Assembly: GCA_902557415.1 (NCBI GenBank)
Contig: CACEAA010000001.1
Coordinates: forward strand, 86,001 to 150,000
Direction of reading: 5' to 3'
Origin: an uncultured Pseudomonadota bacterium
Lineage (GTDB): Bacteria; Pseudomonadota; Gammaproteobacteria; Ga0077536
DNA: 64,000 nucleotides
Shown: positions 50,684-59,490 of the stretch, one piece after another
Layout: each line of letters opens with the position of its first letter
Numbering within the stretch: the stretch's first letter is position 1
Notes under the pieces: generated by a model
What the model was told of the DNA's origin: nothing
Seen by the model: the letters and a program-made list of their open reading frames with translations, nothing else
Databases searched by the model: none
Made by a program: the position numbers and the translations under genes

Positions 50684-51058
50684 ATGTTGGACTTCGTATA
50701 CGATCCAAGGCGATCGCGCCAAGTTTTCTCTTCTTTTTTTATCGTACTAATGCTTCTTCTAGCAGGGGGAAATAATTCTTTAGCAGCGTCCACTCAAGCA
50801 GTTGATTTCACCACTTGTGCTGCGTATTTTTTTAATGCTACTAAGATGTCTCCCGCAAAAGAGTATGAAAAACTTTTTCAACTAGGGGTGAAGTCTGCTG
50901 ATCGGGCGCGAGCTTCGCTCGACTCGGAGGTTGTCACGCGAAGAATTGGAGATGCCTCTGATATTATGATGGAGTTAATCGAAAGAGACTTCCGGCGTTT
51001 CAATGAGATAGAAGAACTTTATGGCAGCCTTTGCTCCCGTTTAATGTTGCCTGAATAA
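50684..51058 (+). CDS. Small secreted protein of unknown function
   Basis: A 124-residue protein that I do not recognise. ATG 50684 follows AAGGATC. The N-terminus has basic residues (DPRRSR), a hydrophobic stretch (about 15-28) and a likely signal peptidase site after SLAAS; the twin arginines lack the rest of a Tat motif. The mature part is helical, with two cysteines near its ends (TTCAAYFF and GSLCSRLM) that could form a disulphide, and a central AKEYEKLFQLGVKSADRA segment. It sits 14 nt after the RraA-like gene and 21 nt before the photolyase gene. Confidence 0.75.
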   Translation: MLDFVYDPRRSRQVFSSFFIVLMLLLAGGNNSLAASTQAVDFTTCAAYFFNATKMSPAKEYEKLFQLGVKSADRARASLDSEVVTRRIGDASDIMMELIERDFRRFNEIEELYGSLCSRLMLPE

Positions 51059-51079
51059 CCTATTAAGTAAGGATTTGTA

Positions 51080-52513
51080 ATGCAAAAGCTTGATGTGGCA
51101 ATTATGTGGTTTAGGCAAGATCTTCGTTTGGAAGACAATCCAGCTTTAATGGCAGCGTCACAGCATAAAAATGTTTTGCCGGTTTATATTTTGGATGAAG
51201 AAAATATCCCAAACTTTAAGATGGGACAAGCAAGCCGCTGGTGGTTGCATCGTTCGCTGGAAAATTTAGGCAAAAAGTTAGGAGGGAGTTTATCGCTATA
51301 TCGTGGAGCTACGGAAGATATTTTACAGGCAATTGCTGCCAAATTTAGTGTCACAGCGATCTATTGGAACCGATGCTATGAGCCTTGGAGAATCACTCGA
51401 GATACTAGGTTAAAGAAGCAGTTAGAAAAAAATGATATCCAAGTGAAAACGTTCAATGGCTCTTTACTTTGGGAGCCTTGGGATATAGTGAAAGCTGACG
51501 GCACTGCCTATAAGGTTTTTACACCATTCTACAGAAAAGGTTGTTTGTCCGCCCCGCAGCCAAGGTCACTACTCCCTGCGCCTAGAAAGTTAGAGTTGCT
51601 TGGTGATTTGAATGGTTCGCAGAGCTTAAAAAGCTTGAAATTGCTCCCAAAAATGTTTTGGTACGAAGCTATGGATAGTTTGTGGACGCCGGGGGAGGAC
51701 GGTGCTAATAGAGCGTTGAAGATATTCTTGAGTGCTGGACTATCAGGCTACAAGGAAGGAAGGAACTTTCCAGCAAGGAGCAATGTGTCTCGTTTGTCAC
51801 CGCATATTCATTTTGGAGAAGTATCACCAAATCAGGTGTGGTATCAGTCTCTAGAGACGGAGTCGACTTCGGGTAGTATCAAGGATCTTGAACATTTCCA
51901 TAGTGAGTTAGGTTGGAGAGAATTTTCCTACAATTTGCTTTTTCACTTCCCGGATCTTGTTAATACGAATTTTCAAACAAAGTTTGATGACTTTCCTTGG
52001 AAACATGACTCTGATCTTCTAGTTAGATGGCAAAAGGGAACCACAGGTTATCCTATTGTAGATGCGGGTATGCGAGAGCTTTGGCAGACTGGTTACATGC
52101 ACAATCGTGTCAGAATGGTGGTAGGTTCTTTCTTAGTAAAAAACTTACTGATTGATTGGCGTGAGGGAGAGCGCTGGTTTTGGGACTGTTTAGTTGATGC
52201 TGATTTAGCGAATAATGCAGCTAGCTGGCAGTGGGTGGCAGGCTCTGGAGCTGATGCAGCTCCGTATTTCCGTATATTTAATCCTGTGACGCAAGGGATG
52301 AAGTTCGACAAGGATGGAGAGTACACCAGAAAATTTGTACCAGAGTTAGAAAAATTACCAAACAAATTCCTGTTCACTCCATGGGAGGCCCCTCAGAACG
52401 TTTTGGAGGAAGCGGGTATCCAACTAGGGAAGGACTATCCTTATCCAGTTATTGATCTAAAACAGTCTAGAGCTAGAGCGCTCGAGGCATTCGCATCTAT
52501 TAAAAAAGCGTGA
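51080..52513 (+). CDS. phrB: Deoxyribodipyrimidine photolyase
   Basis: Blue-light FAD enzyme that splits UV pyrimidine dimers. The 477-residue protein starts at ATG 51080. N-terminal antenna domain: IMWFRQDLRLEDNPALMAA. FAD domain: SRLSPHIHFGEVSP, LGWREFSYNLLFHFP, WQKGTTGYPIVDAGMREL, MHNRVRMVVGSFLVKNLLIDW and ASWQWVAGSGADAAPYFRIFNP. The pattern is that of class I CPD photolyases. A light-exposed habitat fits. CPD versus cryptochrome-like activity is not decided by sequence alone, but PhrB is most likely. Confidence 0.95.
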   Translation: MQKLDVAIMWFRQDLRLEDNPALMAASQHKNVLPVYILDEENIPNFKMGQASRWWLHRSLENLGKKLGGSLSLYRGATEDILQAIAAKFSVTAIYWNRCYEPWRITRDTRLKKQLEKNDIQVKTFNGSLLWEPWDIVKADGTAYKVFTPFYRKGCLSAPQPRSLLPAPRKLELLGDLNGSQSLKSLKLLPKMFWYEAMDSLWTPGEDGANRALKIFLSAGLSGYKEGRNFPARSNVSRLSPHIHFGEVSPNQVWYQSLETESTSGSIKDLEHFHSELGWREFSYNLLFHFPDLVNTNFQTKFDDFPWKHDSDLLVRWQKGTTGYPIVDAGMRELWQTGYMHNRVRMVVGSFLVKNLLIDWREGERWFWDCLVDADLANNAASWQWVAGSGADAAPYFRIFNPVTQGMKFDKDGEYTRKFVPELEKLPNKFLFTPWEAPQNVLEEAGIQLGKDYPYPVIDLKQSRARALEAFASIKKA

Positions 52514-52650
52514 AATTTTAGCCTAGCTCCGATTTTATCTGTTTTTTTTTACGCAAATACTGTAGGTTAAACTGAATTTTGAATGGGCCAGGTGGGAGTC
52601 ATCGATTTGCATGCAAGGAAAAACTACTTTATAGCGGAGTCATCGCTACT

Positions 52651-53796
52651 ATGCGCTTAAAAGATTGTCACGGTTTTAGGGATTTTCGGGAGCTAGCCAG
52701 ACGCAGATTACCTGACCCAATTTTTAATTACATTGATGGCGCCGCCGATGATGAATTGACTTACCAAAGAAACACTCAAAGCTTCGAAACTTGTGATCTT
52801 GTCCCAAATATTTTGCGGGGTGTTGAGAATATAGACATGTCGGTAACGGTCATGAAGCAAGAGCTGGCAATGCCTATTTATTGTTCACCCACTGCGCTTC
52901 AGAGAATATTCCATCATGAAGGAGAAAATGCTGTGGCTGCGGCGGCGAACAAGTTTGGAACATTGTTCGGTGTGTCTTCGCTAGGCACGGCAAGTCTTAC
53001 TCAAATACGCGATAGATATAATGGCCCACAATGTTATCAGTTTTACTTTCACAAAGATCGTGGTCTTAATAGGGTAATGCTTGAAAATGCTAAGCAGGCA
53101 GGTGTCGATATCATGATGTTGACAGTAGATACTATTACCGGTGGAAATAGGGAACGTGATTTAAAAACTGGTTTTGCTATACCATTTAACTTAACGTTTC
53201 GTGGTCTCTACCAGTTCGCGATCAAACCGCTATGGGCCATCAATTATCTGATTCACCCCAAGTATTCCATGCCTCAGTTGGATGACTTTGTTGATATGTC
53301 TGATGGCGCTATTTCAGTAGGTCGTTATTTTACCGACATGTTAGATCCAACAATGCGGTGGGACGACGTGGCGGAAATGGTTAAAATTTGGGACGGGCAG
53401 TTCTGTTTGAAAGGCGTAATGAGCGTCGAGGACGCCAGAAAAGCTGTCGACATAGGTTGTACTGGAATCATTTTGTCGAACCACGGGGGAAGACAACTTG
53501 ACGGTGGGCGCGCTCCGTTTGATCAGTTGGCGGAGGTGGTGGATGCGGTGGGTGACCAAATCGATGTTATCATGGACAGCGGGGTACAGCGCGGGAGTCA
53601 CGTCCTTAAAGCGTTATCTCTTGGAGCGAAAGCCGTTGGTGGTGGGCGTTTTTATCTATATGCGCTGGCGGCTGCGGGACAAGCTGGGGTAGAGAGGGCT
53701 TTGGAATTAATGCGACTCGAAATTGAAAGGGATATGCGTTTAATGGGAGTTACTTCTGTTGCTGATTTATCGAGGGAAAACCTTCGATTTAGATAA
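52651..53796 (+). CDS. FMN-dependent alpha-hydroxy acid oxidase/dehydrogenase (LldD-like)
   Basis: A TIM-barrel flavoenzyme oxidising L-2-hydroxy acids such as lactate, glycolate or mandelate. ATG 52651 gives 381 residues beginning RLKDCHGFRDFRELARRRLP; the frame extends upstream to 52579 without family resemblance. Motifs: FNYIDGAADDE, IYCSPTALQRIFHHEGE, GVSSLGTASLTQI, YQFYFHKDRGLN, and the active-site ILSNHGGRQLDGG with the catalytic histidine near residue 277. If the substrate is glycolate it would supply glyoxylate to SgaA, but this is speculation. Confidence 0.92.
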   Translation: MRLKDCHGFRDFRELARRRLPDPIFNYIDGAADDELTYQRNTQSFETCDLVPNILRGVENIDMSVTVMKQELAMPIYCSPTALQRIFHHEGENAVAAAANKFGTLFGVSSLGTASLTQIRDRYNGPQCYQFYFHKDRGLNRVMLENAKQAGVDIMMLTVDTITGGNRERDLKTGFAIPFNLTFRGLYQFAIKPLWAINYLIHPKYSMPQLDDFVDMSDGAISVGRYFTDMLDPTMRWDDVAEMVKIWDGQFCLKGVMSVEDARKAVDIGCTGIILSNHGGRQLDGGRAPFDQLAEVVDAVGDQIDVIMDSGVQRGSHVLKALSLGAKAVGGGRFYLYALAAAGQAGVERALELMRLEIERDMRLMGVTSVADLSRENLRFR

Positions 53797-53877
53797 ATAA
53801 GCTATGAGTTAAGATTGTTATAAAAGATTCTTATCTAGGCTGATTTTTAAGATAGAATTGTACGCAACTAAAAATAA

Positions 53878-55002
53878 TTGTGGGGTGAAGAGATCAAAAC
53901 TAAAGCTGCAGTGGCGGTTGAAGCAGGTAAACCGCTGGAAATAATGGAAGTCGATCTTCAAGGTCCCAGGACTGGAGAGGTTTTAGTTGAGATTAAGGCA
54001 ACGGGGATTTGTCATACGGACGAATTTACGCTTTCGGGGGCGGATCCTGAGGGTATGTTTCCGGCTATCTTGGGTCATGAGGGTGCCGGCATAGTCAAAG
54101 AAGTCGGGTCGGGAGTGACTAGTTTAAGCGAAGGAGATCATGTCATACCGTTGTACACGCCCGAGTGCGGACAGTGTGAATATTGCTTGAATCCCAAAAC
54201 CAACCTTTGTCAGGCTATTCGGGTCACACAAGGGCAGGGAGTGATGCCGGATGGTACTAGTCGGTTCTCGATAGGCGGCAAGCCCGTTTTGCACTATATG
54301 GGCACGTCGACTTTCTCAAATTATACCGTAGTGCCTGAGATTGCTCTTGCTAAAGTAAATAAAGACGCACCGTTTGATAAAATTTGTTACATCGGCTGCG
54401 GTGTAACAACTGGAATTGGTGCTGTCATTAATACGGCAAAGGCTGAGGCTGGCTGCAATGCTGTGGTATTTGGTCTCGGTGGTATTGGTCTTAACGTTAT
54501 TCAAGGACTTAGAATGATTGGTGCCAACATGATAGTTGGTGTTGATATGAACGATAATAAAAAGGAGTGGGGCGAAAAGTTTGGGATGACTCATTTTGTC
54601 AATCCCGGAAAGATTGATGGTGATTTGGTTGGACATTTAGTCGAGCTAACCGAAGGTGGTGCGGATTACTCTTTTGAATGTATTGGCAATACGACTGTTA
54701 TGCGACAAGCGCTAGAATGTGCGCACAAAGGCTGGGGTGAGAGTATTATTATAGGTGTTGCCGGAGCCGGGCAAGAAATTAGTACTAGACCTTTTCAGTT
54801 AGTTACAGGACGTAGCTGGCGAGGCACGGCATTCGGTGGCGCCAGTGGTCGAACTGATGTCCCAGAAATAGTTAATTGGTACATGGAAGGTAAGATAGAT
54901 ATAGATTCTATGATCACTCATACACTCTCATTGGAAGACATTAATAAAGGGTTCGACTTGATGCATGCAGGAGAAAGCATTCGATCGGTCGTCATTTATT
55001 AA
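53878..55002 (+). CDS. adhC: S-(hydroxymethyl)glutathione dehydrogenase (class III alcohol dehydrogenase)
   Basis: NAD-dependent oxidation of the formaldehyde-glutathione adduct. From TTG 53878 the product has 374 residues; catalytic zinc ligands C45, H67 and C174 and structural cysteines C97, C100, C103 and C111 are all present, with the class III marker [15 protein letters not shown]. The normal N-terminus would be MKTKAAV; here that Met position is ATC (53893), preceded by GGGGTGAAG, so the real start may be the ATC or the upstream TTG. fghA follows after 2 nt, forming the standard formaldehyde detoxification pair. Confidence 0.95.
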   Translation: MWGEEIKTKAAVAVEAGKPLEIMEVDLQGPRTGEVLVEIKATGICHTDEFTLSGADPEGMFPAILGHEGAGIVKEVGSGVTSLSEGDHVIPLYTPECGQCEYCLNPKTNLCQAIRVTQGQGVMPDGTSRFSIGGKPVLHYMGTSTFSNYTVVPEIALAKVNKDAPFDKICYIGCGVTTGIGAVINTAKAEAGCNAVVFGLGGIGLNVIQGLRMIGANMIVGVDMNDNKKEWGEKFGMTHFVNPGKIDGDLVGHLVELTEGGADYSFECIGNTTVMRQALECAHKGWGESIIIGVAGAGQEISTRPFQLVTGRSWRGTAFGGASGRTDVPEIVNWYMEGKIDIDSMITHTLSLEDINKGFDLMHAGESIRSVVIY

Positions 55003-55004
55003 CT

Positions 55005-55841
55005 ATGAAAACAGTATCGCTAGCAAAATCCTTTGAAGGAACCCAGGGAGTTTATAAGCACTCTGCAGAGTCGACAAATTGTGATATGACCTTCGCGGTA
55101 TTCACGCCGCCGCAGGCCGAGAAAATTCCTGTGCCCGTGCTATGGTATTTATCCGGCCTAACCTGCAGCCATGCGAATGTAATGGATAAAGGTGAGTACC
55201 GCCGGCTCGCCGCCAAATTAGGCGTCGCGGTTATTTGCCCGGACACTAGCCCGAGAGGTGATCACGTGCCGGATGAAGCTGATAATTGGCAGTTTGGAGC
55301 GGGTGCGGGCTTTTACCTCGATGCGACCCAAGCTCCTTTTGACGAGCATTACCAAATGTATACTTATATCACGAGTGAATTGCCCAAAGTTATAAAGAAA
55401 AATTTTAACTTTGATATGGGTAGGCAGAGTATTATGGGACACTCGATGGGAGGACACGGAGCGCTTATTATCGCTTTGAAAAACCCTGGAACTTACCGGA
55501 GTTGCTCTGCGTTTGCGCCCATTGTGTCCCCCTCAACTGCTGAGTGGTCTAAGAATGCCTTCGTTAAATATCTAGGTGCTGACGAGTCAAATTGGACTGA
55601 ATATGACGCAGTACAGCTTATTGCAAACGGCTCTCGATTTGGCTCTTTTTTAGTGGATCAAGGAGGGGCGGATGATTTTCTTGAGGATGGTCTGCGGCCG
55701 TGGCTACTGCGGGATGAATGTGAGAAAGCAGGCATATCGCTTGAGCTACGTATGCAGGATGGATATGACCACTCCTACAACTTCATTTCTACTTTTATGG
55801 ACGACCACATTAGGTGGCACCATTCTTTTTTAGGCGACTAA
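55005..55841 (+). CDS. fghA: S-formylglutathione hydrolase
   Basis: Releases formate and glutathione after AdhC. The 278-residue serine hydrolase starts at ATG 55005. The nucleophile S147 is in GHSMGGHGALI; the acid DQGGADDFL and histidine YDHSYNF complete the triad; LSGLTCSHANVMDKGEYRRLAA near the N-terminus is family-specific. Formate made here could be used by the Fhs ligase encoded at 11.6-13.3 kb. Confidence 0.97.
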   Translation: MKTVSLAKSFEGTQGVYKHSAESTNCDMTFAVFTPPQAEKIPVPVLWYLSGLTCSHANVMDKGEYRRLAAKLGVAVICPDTSPRGDHVPDEADNWQFGAGAGFYLDATQAPFDEHYQMYTYITSELPKVIKKNFNFDMGRQSIMGHSMGGHGALIIALKNPGTYRSCSAFAPIVSPSTAEWSKNAFVKYLGADESNWTEYDAVQLIANGSRFGSFLVDQGGADDFLEDGLRPWLLRDECEKAGISLELRMQDGYDHSYNFISTFMDDHIRWHHSFLGD

Positions 55842-55869
55842 TGCTCGCTGCCATTTAGGAGTCACTTAC

Positions 55870-56613
55870 GTGTCTTTTTTAAAAACTGCACTTTTCTATA
55901 TGGTAGGTTCTGCTATAGGTGGTCCTATTGGTGGATTATTGGCTGCTATTATTGGTTCTCATGTGACGGGCGGTCGAGGCCGGACACAAAGAGGGTTTTC
56001 TTCAAATGAACAGCAGCAAACTGCCTTTTTTGCTGCGCTTTTTGCCTGTTTGGCAAAACTTGCTAAGGCTGATGGGCATATCAGCGAAGAAGAGATCGAG
56101 AAGATCGATTTCTATATGCGCGAGCGTTTTAAGTTTAGTAGGGAACAAAGAGATTTCGCGATTAAAGTCTTTAACCATGCCAAGAATGACTCAGAGACTT
56201 ACGAGGCCTATGCGACACAGTTAGCGTCGTTACTCGGCTCGAATCGGAACTCATTAGTGATGTTCTACGAATTACTATTTGAATTAGCCATGGCCGACGG
56301 TGTGCTGGATGGTAATGAAGAGAAATTGTTACGGAGAACCACGTCAATTTTTGGAATAGACGATGGACTTTTTGATGGGTTTAAGCGCCAATTTTCGGAT
56401 AATAACCCGAATCCCTATATTGTCCTAGGAGTCGATAAGTCGATGCCATTCGCAGAAATTAAAAAGGTTTATCAAAGAAAAAGAAGGGAGTTTCATCCAG
56501 ATTCGCTTGTAGCAAAAGGACTACCGGATGAACTCCTTCAGAAAGCACAGGATAAATTCATCGCAATACAGGAAGCATATAAATCTATAGAAAAGAATCA
56601 GGTAGCTAAGTAA
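55870..56613 (+). CDS. djlA: DjlA-like membrane-anchored co-chaperone (TerB and J domains)
   Basis: A 247-residue protein, GTG start 55870. Order: an N-terminal glycine-rich membrane segment (AIGGPIGGLLAAIIGSH), a central TerB-like helical domain (AALFACLAKLAKADGHISEEEIEKI and ELAMADGVLDGNEEKLL), and a C-terminal J domain with the HPD motif (RREFHPDSL). This is the architecture of DjlA, a co-chaperone that stimulates DnaK at the inner membrane. Its stop overlaps the next start (TAATG). Confidence 0.92.
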   Translation: MSFLKTALFYMVGSAIGGPIGGLLAAIIGSHVTGGRGRTQRGFSSNEQQQTAFFAALFACLAKLAKADGHISEEEIEKIDFYMRERFKFSREQRDFAIKVFNHAKNDSETYEAYATQLASLLGSNRNSLVMFYELLFELAMADGVLDGNEEKLLRRTTSIFGIDDGLFDGFKRQFSDNNPNPYIVLGVDKSMPFAEIKKVYQRKRREFHPDSLVAKGLPDELLQKAQDKFIAIQEAYKSIEKNQVAK

Positions 56614-57440
56614 TGAATGAAGAGCTAGAAGTATCGACCCATTATCAGCACGGTTCGTTAATCAAAGTGATTGAGGAAGGCTTTAATCGTCAGGGGAAGG
56701 CTCCCTCGGATATCTCTTTGGATGATATGTCAGTGATTGATGAGTTTCACATTGGAGGTCGACAGGCAAGCAAAGAATTTTTAGATCAATTACGACTGCA
56801 GGAAAGGTCATTAGTGCTTGATGTAGGTTGTGGCTTAGGAGGTCCGGCACGTTTCGTGGCATCACAATTTGGGTGCCTGGTCTCAGGGATCGATTTAACA
56901 CACGAGTACGTAGATACCGGAAATGTTCTTTCTAATTGGGTTGGGTTGGATAAGAAAGTTATTCTTCAGCAAGGAAGCGCAATGGCACTCCCTTTCCCCG
57001 ATGGTCAGTTTGATGCGGCGTATATGATGCATGTCGGAATGAATATTGTTGATAAGAAAGGCTTATTTGTAGAGGTTTTTAATGTTTTGAAATCTGATGG
57101 CATATTTGGAATATATGATGTTATGCAAGTAGGATCGGGCGAGATGCAATATCCAGCTCCTTGGGCGGCTTCCAAAAGTACCAGTTCGTTGGCAAGTCCT
57201 CAGGATTACCAGACTGGGCTCAAACAAGCCGGCTTTAATATTTTAGCTACTCGTGAGCGTGGAGATTTTGCCATAGAATTTTTTGAAAACATGAAACGTA
57301 GCATGGCTGAGACGACCGCGGACCCTGCGCTCGGTTTGCACGTTTTGATGGGTGATGATGCCAAGACTAAAGTTGCTAACGTGCTGATATCTATAAAGGA
57401 AGGTAGCATCGCTCCTGTAGAAATAATAGCGCAAAGATAG
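56613..57440 (+). CDS. Class I SAM-dependent methyltransferase
   Basis: A 275-residue methyltransferase, ATG 56613 overlapping the djlA stop. SAM-binding motif I is LVLDVGCGLGGPARFVA (residues 68-84), followed by VSGIDLT (acidic loop), GSAMALPFPDGQFDAAYMMHVGMNI (motif II region). The arrangement resembles small-molecule N- or C-methyltransferases such as sarcosine/dimethylglycine or tocopherol-type enzymes; the substrate is unknown. No neighbour points to a pathway apart from the co-directional djlA. Confidence 0.85.
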   Translation: MNEELEVSTHYQHGSLIKVIEEGFNRQGKAPSDISLDDMSVIDEFHIGGRQASKEFLDQLRLQERSLVLDVGCGLGGPARFVASQFGCLVSGIDLTHEYVDTGNVLSNWVGLDKKVILQQGSAMALPFPDGQFDAAYMMHVGMNIVDKKGLFVEVFNVLKSDGIFGIYDVMQVGSGEMQYPAPWAASKSTSSLASPQDYQTGLKQAGFNILATRERGDFAIEFFENMKRSMAETTADPALGLHVLMGDDAKTKVANVLISIKEGSIAPVEIIAQR

Positions 57441-57456
57441 ATTTTTTAGCACTCGC

Positions 57457-57924
57457 TTAGTGCTCATCTATGCCTATAGTCAACGGGGTATTTGCCGCCG
57501 ATATGTAGGTAATTTTTAGGCTGCCACCTAACTTTGTTAACTCATAAAAAGCAGTGAAATCTTGCAGGACGTTCCCGTCAGGGCCCATGCGAGTCCAATC
57601 CACATTAACAAAAGCTTTTGTCTCACTTGAGTAAAAAACGTGAGTTTTTCGGAGTAATGACTTATCCCAACCCAATTCGCGCAATTGGTTGAAATTGACT
57701 AGTGGGGTCGATTTGTCGGCAACGAATGTAACTTGATCTGCGATGTGTCTTGCATGTGGGACCATTAAGAGGCCCTCGTACCCTTTAACATCTTGGTTGT
57801 TGAATTTAAGCACTAGGTCTTCAAAGAACGTGTGTATTTCCTTTTTGTCGATAAGTTCTCCGGCGCTCGCCAGATTGCTTAAGATTGAAAAAACAATGGT
57901 TATCAAAAGTACAATTTTTCTCAT
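57457..57924 (-). CDS. Secreted NTF2-like protein of unknown function
   Basis: ATG 57924 (minus) gives 155 residues with a clear Sec signal peptide (MRKIVLLITIVFSILSNLASA, cut after ASA); a longer frame to 58050 lacks sense as a leader. The mature part (IHTFFEDLVLKFNNQDVKGY, HVFYSSETKAFVNVDWTRMG, DFTAFYELTKLGGSLKITYIS) looks like an NTF2/SnoaL-type cone fold, whose members range from isomerases to binding proteins. Divergent from the acetoacetate decarboxylase-family gene. No catalytic assignment possible. Confidence 0.75.
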   Translation of the reverse strand: MRKIVLLITIVFSILSNLASAGELIDKKEIHTFFEDLVLKFNNQDVKGYEGLLMVPHARHIADQVTFVADKSTPLVNFNQLRELGWDKSLLRKTHVFYSSETKAFVNVDWTRMGPDGNVLQDFTAFYELTKLGGSLKITYISAANTPLTIGIDEH

Positions 57925-58096
57925 TTTTCCTAGATCCGTAGTTATTAAATTTATGTTATGGCTAATAGAGTATTCGGTCTCCAAGCGGTTGCCAAATAAA
58001 TTGTGGAAACTTGTCCGTAGGGTAGTATGATCGGAACTCACTTCAGACACTCGCCGACAATCTATCGGTTAATTTGGTATATAGGGGAAATTCGGA

Positions 58097-58855
58097 ATGG
58101 GGATCAAAGGGAAATTAAATTTAGACAACTACCAAGCAACTATGCCGGTTACAAACGAACTCGCGCAGAAGCCTCCTTATTATTATCGGAATATGAGAAT
58201 GATGTTCGTGACATATCGAACTGATGAGGATGCCGCGGCACATTGGTTGCCCGATGCGTTAGAACTTGATGAGCCCGCTTTAGTGACAATAATCATCGCC
58301 CATTATGGCTTTTCTACATTTGGTCCCTATAACGAGGCTATGATGGCTATACGGGCCAGATTGGACGGGGAGTTAGTGACATATTATCCAGCACTATTCA
58401 CGGATAATGAGGCACCGTTAGCGGCGGGTAGAGAAATTTGGGGCTGGCCTAAAAAGCTGGCGAAAATTTCGATAAGTGACGAAAGCGAAGTGATGATGGG
58501 GATAGTAGAGCGTCCGGTTAGCAATCGTTTGTTGACTGCGACCATGCGTAATGTATCGCCGGTCGAGCCTCATGACTTTGTGCTGACGACGAACGTGTCG
58601 CTGAAAGTGATCCCTTGCGCTACAGATTCAAAGCGGCCTGCATTGGCTCAGTTGATAGGCAGTAACTTAGAATTAGTGCCCCATGTAGGGAGCAACGGTA
58701 TACCAGATCTTTGGTCCGGACCTGGTTCGGTCTGTTTTGATGCGCCATCCGCTATAGATCCATGGTACAAGCTTCCTGTCAGAGAAGTTGTAGGATGTTA
58801 CTCTGGGACCTTTGATGCGGTTTTGGGGCATGGAAAGATACTGAAAGAGCTCTAA
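58097..58855 (+). CDS. Acetoacetate decarboxylase family protein
   Basis: A 252-residue protein, ATG 58097 with AGGGGA upstream. It has the family active-site segment GREIWGWPKKLAKISI with the Schiff-base lysine at K119 and its neighbour K120, an upstream HYGFSTFGPYNEAM, and a C-terminal DAPSAIDPWYKLPVRE. Classical members decarboxylate acetoacetate to acetone; many homologues act as decarboxylases, aldolases or dehydratases on other oxo acids. No CoA-transferase genes flank it, so ketone metabolism is not supported by context. Confidence 0.88.
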   Translation: MGIKGKLNLDNYQATMPVTNELAQKPPYYYRNMRMMFVTYRTDEDAAAHWLPDALELDEPALVTIIIAHYGFSTFGPYNEAMMAIRARLDGELVTYYPALFTDNEAPLAAGREIWGWPKKLAKISISDESEVMMGIVERPVSNRLLTATMRNVSPVEPHDFVLTTNVSLKVIPCATDSKRPALAQLIGSNLELVPHVGSNGIPDLWSGPGSVCFDAPSAIDPWYKLPVREVVGCYSGTFDAVLGHGKILKEL

Positions 58856-58904
58856 ATGTAGCGGGGTCGTAAATCTGCTCGGCAGCTAGTGGGCTGGTGT
58901 GACG

Positions 58905-59282
58905 TTATGGTCTTACTTGTATCTCGAGTATGGCACGATTTTTTCTTCGGTTAAATGTGGCGCTAAAAAATTCAAGTAGATGCATCTGCCAGCCATATTT
59001 TTTTTTGCAAGCACCAATAACCATAGAATAGTCGGAGGCCTTTTCAGATTGGTAGACGGTCGCAGACTTCCATGGGGTTTTCGGCTTTCCTTTATAGTCG
59101 CAGGCGCAGATCTCCGCAGCATTATTATTTTTTATTCGCTTAATTTTACCGCTCATACAGTTTGTGAAGGCAAAGAATTTGTCAGGTCTATCGGGGAAGG
59201 TTACGAACCAAAGAGGGGTATCGATAGCTCCGAAATCTTTTTTAAATGTCCGCAAATTTATGTATCTTTCTCGTGCAAACAT
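58905..59282 (-). CDS. PPOX-fold flavin/F420-type oxidoreductase
   Basis: ATG 59282 (minus) gives 125 residues; an earlier frame start at 59357 adds an unlikely leader. The pattern YINLRTFKKDFGAIDTPLWFV, then FAFTNCMSGKIKRIKNN (residues 37-53) and CDYKGKPKTPW fits the pyridoxamine-phosphate-oxidase-like split barrel family often annotated as PPOX class F420-dependent enzymes. The SGKIKRIKNN segment is the cofactor phosphate-binding region. Whether it uses FMN, F420 or heme is unknown. Confidence 0.75.
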   Translation of the reverse strand: MFARERYINLRTFKKDFGAIDTPLWFVTFPDRPDKFFAFTNCMSGKIKRIKNNNAAEICACDYKGKPKTPWKSATVYQSEKASDYSMVIGACKKKYGWQMHLLEFFSATFNRRKNRAILEIQVRP

Positions 59283-59490
59283 ATTGTTGTAACCTGATAA
59301 TATGAACATATAAAGAATAACGTGATACCTGCATTTACCCAATAAGCTTCTTGGCAAAATGTATCTCGGGACTTTTTAGAATAGGTATTTAGATACAACG
59401 ATGGGCTGATTCGAGAACAAATTTTTGTGGTATTGATTTAATCCAATATTAATTGCATGTTGTAATTAAAAAGATAGGAGACGTCTTGTT
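59283..59490. promoter_or_regulatory. Divergent region between PPOX-fold gene and GST gene
   Basis: A 208-nt AT-rich gap with promoters in both directions expected. For the GST gene a weak TTGTGG (59425-59430) and TATTAA (59447-59452) with 16 nt spacing is the best candidate, and ATAGGAG lies 9-15 nt before its ATG. Nothing else recognised. Confidence 0.3.

Noticed and set aside
57448-57464. AGCACT-AGTGCT hairpin between the methyltransferase and NTF2-like genes as a terminator
   Set aside because: The T-run precedes the hairpin on the plus strand, and the minus strand has an A-run after it, so neither direction has the required U-tract.
58027-58224. Small plus-strand open frame overlapping the decarboxylase-family gene start
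   Set aside because: No ribosome site, no recognisable protein, and it is out of frame with a clear real gene.
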